DNA of 64,000 nucleotides. Origin: Lunularia cruciata. Taxonomy: Eukaryota > Streptophyta > Marchantiopsida > Lunulariales > Lunulariaceae. How positions within the stretch are numbered: position 1 is the first letter of the stretch; each line of letters starts with the position of its first letter. Location: positions 5,982,744-6,046,743 of the forward strand of contig OX419759.1 in assembly GCA_948567375.1 (NCBI GenBank). The letters are read 5' to 3'. Shown piece by piece: positions 56,995 through 64,000 of this stretch. The translations under genes and the position numbers were made by a program. The notes beneath the pieces were generated by a model. The model made no database searches. It saw only the letters and a list, made by a program, of their open reading frames with translations, and was not told where the DNA came from.

Positions 56995-58361
56995 TGGGAC
57001 CTAAGATACAGGCTGATATCGAGCACCACTCTGAGTAAACCCACTACGTACTACAGGGCTAACTCCTCTGGAATCTCCAAAGAACTCTGTCTTGACCAAG
57101 TAACTGCAACAGCAAACCCAAACCACCAACTGCAACCGCAAGTGCCCCACCAAGTGCCAACACCGACTAAACACCACCCACTAATGTAACTCTAACCGAG
57201 ATAACTACACTAGGGAAAAGGGCAACCTATAACTTGCCATCATAACACGCACTCTCACGGTCTACAGGTCATCACTTCCTGCCTCACCGGAGAGAGACAA
57301 AGGTAGTCTGACTGGTCATCACTCCAGCCTCACCACCGAGAGCACACCGAGAACACAAACGTGGTGCACAAACAAGAAGCAAAGAATAAAGGGGGTCCAA
57401 TCACAAGAAATCTTAACAAAAACCCTCCATCTCATAACACAACATGGGACTTACTCTGCCACCATTTGGCATTTGACATAAGAGCAATTTGTATCTAAGT
57501 CCTAAGCTACCAGGATCACCAAGAATGGGATCAAACTGTCTCTCCTAGCCAAAGCTACATATGTATAGATAACAGTGGCACAGTCACTAGGACAACAAGT
57601 GAGGGTGGACCAGTTGGCTAGGGCACCAGTCTAGGAACAAGAGATTTAGGGGTCAAACCCTATTCTGCACAATCTAGCAGAAAGGCAGATTTTGCCAACC
57701 AATGACCAAGGTCTACTTGAACTAGCTAGCCTCACGCCAGCAAGCTGGCTTGCTGGCCCTTCTAGGCCTTCATAGCCCTATGCCTTGAAGCCTCAAAATG
57801 CCAAATGAGGCCTTTCTTGTTGCCCCTTCGAACCTCCTCCAAAATTGGCAAAACTTCTCCAAATCTACGAACCTCCTCCAAAATTGGCAAAACTTCTCCA
57901 AATTTGCAAAACTCCTCCAAACTAGCAAAACTCTTCCAAATTTGGCCAAAATCTGACATAATCCCTAAAGATGGCTGTCCGCCAAATCCCCCGCTAACTT
58001 TCCACTCGAGCCAAATTGACAACACGGGTTTTTCTAAATTACAAATTCATGAGAAGAGCTTCCCAACTCCACCTTCAATTTGACTTTTTGAGCCCAACTC
58101 GCAGCAAATTGGTCTTGCCTTCACCTCTTGAGCTCAAAATCACAACCACTACTCAAAATTTGCTCCTTCTTTGCTCAAAATTTGGCCAGCACTTCTGCAC
58201 ACATCTGCCTAAGTGCCAAATCTGCATCAATCGATTGAGCTTCTGCACACTAGGGAAACACAGAACTTGAATCAAGCTACCAACAATCCACGAGCTTGGA
58301 GATATCACCAACACTCAAAGTTCTTGCACCCAATTTCCCCCTGACTTCACTTTTCTGATAT
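56995..58361 (-). other. F1 leader region
   Basis: Between the 5' LTR and gag, 1.37 kb without recognised coding content. A 39-bp unit (CGAACCTCCTCCAAAATTGG and following) occurs twice in tandem at 57828-57905, with partial further copies to about 57945. Next to the LTR the minus strand reads TATATCAGAAAAGTG, a weak match to an initiator-Met primer-binding site (8 of 12). Confidence 0.6.
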
Positions 58362-58810
58362 AATCAGATTGCTTACCACTCTCAACTCAACTCAACTCAG
58401 ATCAGTACTTGATCTGTCACTCTATAAATTGCCAACAACCGGGCACTGATTACAATCAAGCCACACCCACTCAAGCATAGAGAATCTAAGTGATGCTCGC
58501 CGGCCTCTGTCCACCATAGCCAAGAACTCGAAGGCTCAGCATCAGAGAAGTGAGCTCTCTGGAGCTCACTTCAAAGTTATACTTCCTTGGACTTGAGCTA
58601 GCATTGAAACCCTAACGGTCCCGTTGATGGCACACTTGATGGTGCAAATGGTGCAAAGTAACGGCGGGCCCCACCATGAAGTCAATACCCCAAACACAAA
58701 ATCTAACCGTCAGAAAGTAGTCTTTGAGAAACTGTTGAACTAACTCTAACTACTATCACTGGAACTCTAGTGTCCGAGTATCTAGATGCGGCACTTCAAA
58801 TGGCATGAAA
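58362..58810 (-). repeat. F1 5' LTR, lacking its last 107 bp
   Basis: Starts AATCAGATTGC and ends GGCATGAAA on the plus strand, followed by ATAA. It aligns with 49115-49560 of the 3' LTR but lacks the 107-bp end next to the PBS. The missing part is exactly the unit found duplicated beside the 3' LTR. Confidence 0.85.
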
Positions 58811-59052
58811 ATAACCCTTTGCCACTCTTGGCTCTCTTTTCAATGCCTTTCTCCAATGGAAAGGTGACCACTCTTTTACATTCACTCTCAACTCACCTAA
58901 TGCTACTCTCTTCATCCCATAAAGCTCTAGAGCCATACCACTTGAATTAAACTTCCAATTCTACAAAGAATGCTTACTCAACCTTTGTAATGTCATTCTT
59001 TGGGCAGGTTTTTCCCATAGATCTACTATGGGGGTCTTCAAATTAAGAGTGA
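58811..59052 (+). repeat. E 3' LTR, middle part
   Basis: It begins with the second ATAA copy and continues the E LTR after F1. It ends at GTGA (59049-59052), where F2 begins. No other feature was recognised in it. Confidence 0.7.
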
Positions 59053-59612
59053 TGTTGTGCGTATATACATTGCTACACAACATACATCGCTTTCAACATC
59101 ATACACTATAGAAGCACAACTCATACATAAGTCATACATAGACTCTAAAGTGCCACAATAATCAGATTGCTTAACATTCTCAACTCAACTCAACTCAACT
59201 CATATCAGTACTTGATCTGTCACTCTATAAACTGCCAACGACTGGGCCCTGATTATAGTCAAGCCACACCCACTCAAGCATAGCGAATCCAGGTGATGCT
59301 CGTCGGCCTCTATCCACCATAGCCAGGAACTCAAAGGCTCAAGATCAGAGAAGTGAGCTCTCTGGAGCTCACTTCAAAACTATACCCCCTGGACTCGAGC
59401 TAGCTCTAAAACCCTAATGGTCCCGCTGATGGCACACTCGACGGTGCAAACGGTGCAAAGTGACGGTGGGCCCCACCATGAAGTCAGTACCCCGAACACA
59501 AAATCTAACCGTCGGAAAGTAGTCTCTGAGAAGCTGCTGAGATTACTCTAACTACTATCACTGGAACTCCAGTGTCCGAGCATCTAGATGTGGAACTACA
59601 AATGATGTGATA
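59053..59612 (-). repeat. F2 3' LTR
   Basis: TGTTGTGC to GATGTGATA on the plus strand, aligning with 49008-49560. The 560-bp length differs by small indels (one extra CAACT unit near 59185). Confidence 0.88.
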
Positions 59613-59614
59613 GC

Positions 59615-59721
59615 TGTCGTGCGTATATACATCACTACACAACATACATCGCTGTCAACATCATACACTATAGAAGCACAACTCACACATAAGTCATACA
59701 TAGACTCTAAAGTGCCACAAT
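59615..59721 (-). repeat. F2 extra 107-bp LTR segment
   Basis: TGTCGTGCGTATATAC to GCCACAAT, near-identical to 59053-59159. It is followed by CGCCCCCCTAGCT, the complement of the polypurine tract. The arrangement is the same as in F1. Confidence 0.9.
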
Positions 59722-59888
59722 CGCCCCCCTAGCTGGCGGTTAGGTCCCTCTAACTCTAGATAGCCATCTACTCTAAGTATATGGTATACCCTCTAATAGG
59801 CAAAGATCAAGAGGCCGGGTGCTATAGAGCCCTATCGTTAGTCGCTTGTCTGCAATCTATACCATATAAAGAATGAACTAGCTATAGG

Positions 59889-60275
59889 TCAAGTACATCT
59901 AGGACATAACCATTGTCCCTGAGGAACCACCGTGAGGGGAGGAGTCATACATGCCATATGCCATCCTCTCAAACAGCTATCACACACTAACATAGTAGCA
60001 GCTCCACCAGAAGAGCCACATAACATACACCTCAAGCCTGCACGTACAAGTGCCAAGCTTGGGTCCATAGTACCATCAATGTTTGGAAGGTGGCATGGCG
60101 CACAATTGCGCACATGATCCTTCCAAACAACACCATCATGTCCTTCTAACACAAGGACTCCAGATGTCAAAACCTCGCGCACTCTCAAGATAGTGTGGCC
60201 TGTAGAAACATCAAGTGTTGTTGGTGCTGTCCGCTGTAGATATACATAGTCGCATGGATGAAATCGATGGATCAA
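59889..60275 (-). CDS. F2 integrase C-terminal part with PHD finger
   Basis: 128 open residues. CDYVYLQRTAPTTLD (residues 8-22) and LRVREVLTSGVLVLEGHDG are the integrase C-terminal domain. PHD finger at residues 83-127: CMLC, CDSC, GWHMAC and QWLCPRC with all eight zinc ligands and the Trp kept. It differs from the F1 finger by one residue (CLRG for CSRG). The open frame extends upstream only to a decayed Met. A TGA near 60293 replaces the Arg or Gly codon found in F1. Conservation of the finger in both copies argues that it was part of the mobile parent. Confidence 0.88.
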   Translation of the reverse strand: MIHRFHPCDYVYLQRTAPTTLDVSTGHTILRVREVLTSGVLVLEGHDGVVWKDHVRNCAPCHLPNIDGTMDPSLALVRAGLRCMLCGSSGGAATMLVCDSCLRGWHMACMTPPLTVVPQGQWLCPRCT

Positions 60276-60446
60276 GGGTCTATAACCTCCTCCTCAAATG
60301 GTAGCATAGCGTAAATTATCTCTATGCTGAGCAATCATCAAGTTCTCAAAGGCCATTGGCATCATTCTTTGAAAGATCTCTGCCCGCTGAGAACATGCGC
60401 TCATCCATACATTGGGGTCATCCAAGTCCAAAACTACAGTAGCATC

Positions 60447-61140
60447 TCAACAAATGGCTGTAGGTAAATCTAGATCTCGTCCATAGAGTAGAAAGTATGG
60501 TGAGAAGGATGCTAAGGAGGCTTGCTGGCTAAACCAATAGCCCATGGCCAACCAAGGTAACAAGAGATCCCAATCTCCCAAGTGGCCTCTCTGCAAATCA
60601 TACTTTCGCAATCCTCTCTTCACCGTCTGAACCACTCTCTTTGCTAAGCCATCTGCCCCAGGGTGATCTTGGGATGTTGTATGATGATCAATCAAAGCCT
60701 TGTCACACAAGACCTGAAACTCCTCCAAGAACTATGTACCCTGATCAGTCAAAACCTCAACTGGTGCACCAAAATGACTAAGAACTTGATGCAGGAACAA
60801 GTAAGCTATCCCTTCACTAGACTTGTCAGGAAGTGCCACCAACTCAATCCACTTGGAGAAGTGCTCCACCATCACCAAAACATACCAATGATGTCTCACA
60901 GTCAACGGTAAAGGTCCGGCGAAGTCCAAACTCCAATGGTAACCCAATCCCATGATAGGTAATGGGTGTAACTGTGGCGTAGGAGCATTGAATGATGCTC
61001 TAACTTGGTCACAAACCATACATCTGGCAACAAACTATTGTACCTCGGTCTGCATACCGTGCCACCAATAATGACTCTGGAGTAAGCTATATGTACACGT
61101 TACTCCAAAATGTCCTAGCTCCTCATGAGCATGACGGACC
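60447..61140 (-). pseudogene. F2 integrase: zinc-binding region and core
   Basis: The same features as F1: H and C zinc ligands at about 61135-61010, YHWSLDFAGPLPL with the first Asp, VLTDQGT with the second, a stop at 60732-60734 at the Gln after it, GADGLAKRVVQTVK with Lys for the catalytic Glu, and a stop at 60447-60449. All three lesions are shared with F1. Confidence 0.87.
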
Positions 61141-62060
61141 AATTGTGGTCTCTATGATGGAAGTGGTACTACTCGCACTCTACCATCCTCCCATACACGC
61201 AAAAGGTATCTACCCTCCAATCTGAACCGTTTGGCTTGCTGAAGAACACGGTCTCTCTCCTTGGCCCCAATTGTGCCACCCACAACACCAGTGCGAAGAT
61301 AGTCCATCACTAAGACATCATCATGAATGTCTCGCTAAACTATACCAATATCTTCACTCTCTAGATCTATGACCTCAATAACTCCTCTTGTATGCGCTGA
61401 GAGAGATACCACCAAAGCCTCTACAAAAATACCCAGAAAGGCCGATGCATGCCAACCTGGCACCATCTCCTCATCTGTCTCACCATGCCAACGTGCTCCG
61501 GTCTGATCCTACAGGCTGAGACATGGGTTTCTACTCAATCCATCTACATCACGGTTCACCACTCCAGGTGTATGAACAACCGTGGAATCATACTCCTGTA
61601 AAATTAGAGCCCATCATGCAAGCTTCCCTAAAATCTTGTCAGACTCCATCAACCACTTCAGTGGCTGATGATCAGTGATGAGAGTGAAGGGGTTACCAAA
61701 CAGGTAACATCAAAAATGTGCTACTGCCCAAACTGCTGCCAAGCACTCTCCCTCATACGAACTATACTTTGCCTCTGCTGAATTGTTGGAACGACTAGCA
61801 TAGGCCACCACAAACTCCTTCTCCTCATCATCATGTTGGGTGAGCACCGCTCCAAGTCCCAACATACTCCAATCAGTGTGAACCTGAAATGGTCGTCCCC
61901 TGATCAGTCTCCTCAAAATAGGAGCAGATGTCAACCTCTCCTTGAGCTCTACAAAAGCTCTCTCCTGCTCATCTTCCCAACACCACTCCTGTGTAAGCTT
62001 GGTTAGCTTTGTCAAGGCCTTAGCAATGGCACTAAATCCTCTAACATAGCGGCGATAGAA
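61141..62060 (-). pseudogene. F2 RT connection and RNase H
   Basis: The open frame from 62249 to 61710 joins the linker after the methyltransferase to LGLANFYRRYVRGFSAIAKA, the RT connection, then RLIRGRPFQVHTDWSMLGLG, AVLTQHDDEEKEFVVAYASR and YSSYEGECLAAVWAVAHF. This RNase H start is undamaged (unlike F1). The continuation 61141-61700 has stops at Gln and Trp positions. Confidence 0.85.
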
Positions 62061-62420
62061 GTTGGCCAACCCAAGGTTGGCCAACTTCTGTGCAAAAAAC
62101 TCCCTCCACCTTGGGTTGGCCAACCTCTGTGCAAAAAACTCCCTCCACTCTAGCTGCAAGCTCCACACGTCCTCTAGCTGCATCCCATGTGGACCAAAGG
62201 TGCAATCCAAGTAGCCCACGCTCACCTGGATGGACTCCAAGTAGACCACTCTCCCTAGTAGCTATTGGATATGTCCCAAGAATACCATGTCCACTCGTTC
62301 CGTCGCCCCCAGCATGTGGCTGAATCGTCTCGATAGGCACAGGGCTCACAAGTGTCCAAGTGGTGATGCCTATCAAGCGCATCTTACGCTGCTCTACCAA
62401 GCCAAGGCTCACAATCCAGG
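62061..62420 (-). pseudogene. F2 linker with RT deletion junction
   Basis: The RT block present in F1 (about 52020-52980) is absent. At the junction a unit containing TTGGCCAACTTCTGTGCAAA is repeated twice (about 62070-62150, period about 38 bp), encoding WREFFAQRLANP and WREFFAQKLANL. The reading frame stays open across the junction, so the methyltransferase tail is fused directly to the RT connection and RNase H. Confidence 0.85.
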
Positions 62421-62424
62421 TGAA

Positions 62425-63665
62425 ATAGTTCAGGTCCATAGCCTGACCTAACACCTGACGCATAGATGCCTCTGACACTGCTGGAACAGCGGTAATACCA
62501 ATGCAAAAACCCATCACCCACTCTCTCTCATCAACGTTGGGCTCCACCAACTGCTGTAATTGTGAGTCCCAAACAAGTCCAGGTCCTCCCTCTCAAAAAG
62601 CATGAGAGCTTGGGAAACTCATGAGTGTAGGAAGTGCAACTCTAGGCTGTCCAACTAGGTCCACCACTGCCATAGGTGACCTATCAGCCACTACCATTTT
62701 CTGAGACTAATGCCCAACATCCAAGATATCATCAACAAGGATGTGGTCAAGTCGCTGAATCCCATCATAAGTACGCTGTAGAACCTCCCTTGGTACGAGG
62801 TTCGTCCACCAAAGACGAAGACGATGAGCCCGTGATCCCACTCTGCCTGCATCTAACAATACAGCAGGTCCCATCCAAGAATGGACCTGATGTGTACTCG
62901 CCACCACTCTAGTGCGAGAATCACCCATCAAAGGAACGTTCTCCAAAAGGTAAGCTAGAGAAACAGACTAATGAACCAGGAGATGTCGTAGTATCCGTAA
63001 CATCTCCCAAAACACACCAGAACAAGGATCCTAAAGACCCAAACCGCGGCCTGCACGTGTATGTCCCTGACATGGCCATCCAGTAATCACCAAGTGAATA
63101 GGCCCATGTCTCTCTAGGTCATGCGCCCCCAATAAGGAAATGTCTCTTGGTAGGGCCTTCTGGTAACCTCTTACTGCTGACATTGGTTATAACTCTAGAT
63201 ACCAATAGGCCAAGTGTGCCACATGATGTAGAGAGACTCGCCTAGCAATCTCATCTCTCTCTACATACAAGTACCTGTGTACTCAAATACTCGCCTGTAA
63301 CACCGTAGCTAGTCCGGTGTTGATCCTACCAAACAACTCCAATAGGCATATCCCCTCTACTGGATACTGCCAAGCAATGAGTGTGGTATCCAGAGGTGTC
63401 AAAGCAATTTCCTTTGGAGGCTCATCCTCACACTCATCTCTTGATGGTATGAAGGCTCCACTCCAAGCCTACTGCACCAACTGATCTGCATGCTGCTGCA
63501 ATGCCTCCTCTAAACTCCACAATGGAACATCCAAGGTGGATGGAACAATCCCACTTGTACCCGCCTGTAACACCGCAGCTAGTCTGGTGCTCATCCCACC
63601 AAACAACTCCAATAGGCATATCCCCTCTACTGGATACTGCCAAGCAATGAGTGTGGTATCCAGAG
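62425..63665 (-). pseudogene. F2 C5 cytosine DNA methyltransferase domain
   Basis: Better preserved than F1 at several motifs. Two copies of motif I: LLELFGGMSTRLAAVLQA near 63615-63565 and LLELFGRINTGLATVLQA near 63351-63300, owing to a 270-bp duplication. Motif IV: GWPCQGHTRAGRG with catalytic Cys codon at about 63070-63072. Motif VI: Glu-Asn-Val intact at 62943-62935. Motif VIII: GRVGSRAHRLRLWWTN with both Arg kept (about 62841-62794). Motifs IX-X: DEREWVMGF and LGQAMDLNYFTWI (62514-62410). Stops at 63187-63189 and 62968-62970 are shared with F1. It would transfer methyl groups to cytosine in DNA; target preference cannot be read. Confidence 0.9.
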
Positions 63666-63831
63666 GTGTCAAAGCAATTGCCTCTGGAGGCTCATCCTCA
63701 CACTCATCTCTTGATGGTACGAAGGCTCCACTCCAAGCCTACTGCACCAATTGATCTACATGTTGCTGCAATGCCTCCTTTGAACTCCACAATGGAAAAT
63801 CCAAGGTGGATGGAACAATCCCACTCGTACT
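63292..63831 (-). repeat. 270-bp in-frame tandem duplication in F2 methyltransferase
   Basis: The CGCCTGTAACACCG start recurs at 63292 and 63562, and both copies run through ACTCCAATAGGCATATCCCC to GGAACAATCCCACT. The 270-bp period equals 90 codons, so the frame is kept. Each copy holds methyltransferase motif I and the acidic linker before it. F1 has a single copy. Confidence 0.9.
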
Positions 63832-64000
63832 CCAAAGCCAAGTGATCTCCTTTGGTATTGGAGTATCCTCTACATGGGCGTTCCTCTCCAACAAGTCACC
63901 AGGCCAAGTAACTGCACCACTAAAAGCTAAAACTGATGATGCCATGGTCCCAGACTGTAGTGAGCCAAGACTGCCACTACTGAAGCGTACGGGTAGGCAA
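63666..64000 (-). pseudogene. F2 protease-methyltransferase linker (partial at window edge)
   Basis: It reads SSVLAFSGAVTWPGDLLERN, then AHVEDTPIPKEITWLW and STLDFPLWSSKEALQQHVDQ, matching the F1 linker. The protease should lie just beyond the window. Confidence 0.75.

Larger units (their letters stand above)
49008..58810 (-). mobile_element. F1: Ty3/gypsy element encoding a DNA methyltransferase and a PHD finger
   Basis: A 9.8-kb minus-strand element with LTRs at 49008-49560 (3') and 58362-58810 (5', shortened), flanked by ATAA (49004-49007 and 58811-58814). Order along the coding strand: leader, gag with two zinc knuckles, aspartic protease, C5 DNA methyltransferase, RT, RNase H, integrase, PHD finger. 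It lies in the 3' LTR of E. Its base composition is visibly richer in G+C and in CpG than the A, B, C and E elements, and its open frames are longer, so it is probably younger. Stops, mostly at former Gln, Trp or Arg codons, show it is no longer autonomous. Confidence 0.92.
40700..59052 (+). mobile_element. Element E: Ty3/gypsy relic, 3' LTR hit by F1 and F2
   Basis: Plus-strand element with gag-like sequence (about 40790-41430), pol relics (44880-48600), a polypurine tract (48628-48637) and a 3' LTR starting TGTAGTGCAC at 48640. The LTR is broken at 49007 by F1, resumes at 58811, and is broken again at 59052 by F2. Its end lies beyond the window. The left limit is uncertain. Pol resembles Tat-type elements. 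Confidence 0.7.
59053..64000 (-). mobile_element. F2: second methyltransferase/PHD Ty3/gypsy element, cut by window end
   Basis: Minus-strand copy of the F1 family, running off the right edge inside the protease-methyltransferase linker. 3' LTR 59053-59612, extra 107-bp segment 59615-59721, PHD/integrase 59889-61140, RNase H about 61140-62030, then a direct jump to the methyltransferase C-terminus (RT deleted), methyltransferase 62425-63665 with a 270-bp internal duplication. Nucleotide identity with F1 is high by eye. The left duplication candidate is GTGA; the other end is outside. Confidence 0.9.

Noticed and set aside
57762-58083. Open stretches on both strands in the F1 leader with a repeated peptide.
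   Set aside because: They arise from a 39-bp tandem repeat. There is no domain, no matching frame upstream of gag, and both strands are open alike.

Overview
This window looks like plant nuclear DNA made almost entirely of nested, decayed LTR retrotransposons. I recognise no host gene, tRNA or rRNA. Plant clues are primer-binding sites matching initiator-methionine tRNA, a chromodomain Ty3/gypsy family, a second Ty3/gypsy family of Tat-like look, and coding relics whose stops are largely explained by C-to-T change. The depth of old nesting suggests a large, slowly purged genome (fern, lycophyte or gymnosperm rather than a compact angiosperm), but the species cannot be fixed from this sequence.

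Layout. 1-19217: an old chromodomain element (A1) running off the left edge. A second copy (A2, 3147-8463) sits in its integrase, and a minus-strand element B (9490-18818, 5-bp duplication ACAAC) sits just after its chromodomain. A2 carries a solo B-type LTR in gag. The 3' LTR of B holds a solo F-type LTR (9608-10147) and a third, almost full-length A element (A3, 10243-15872, duplication GGTGA). 19218-26177: poorly identifiable DNA with a pogo-like transposase relic, a ~218-bp tandem array and a minus-strand integrase relic (G). 26178-38945: a minus-strand A element (A4) split by a minus-strand Tat-like element C (28204-36630), which itself holds a solo C LTR (29318-30008). 38946-40095: a second copy of the tandem array with its tail. 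About 40700-49007: plus-strand Ty3/gypsy relic E with an opposite-strand coiled-coil relic inside it.

49008-64000 is the most unusual part. Two minus-strand copies (F1 complete, F2 cut by the window end) of one large Ty3/gypsy family lie in the 3' LTR of E. F1 encodes, in order: gag with two zinc knuckles, an aspartic protease, a C5 cytosine DNA methyltransferase domain of DNMT3/DRM-like layout, reverse transcriptase, RNase H, integrase, and a complete C4HC3 PHD finger at the integrase C-terminus. So one pol contains both a writer of DNA methylation and a potential histone-tail reader. Both copies carry stops, several at identical positions. F2 has also lost nearly all of its reverse transcriptase and has an in-frame duplication of methyltransferase motif I.

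All domain calls were made by eye. Element boundaries are firm where terminal repeats and target-site duplications agree (A3, B, C, F1, three solo LTRs) and approximate elsewhere.
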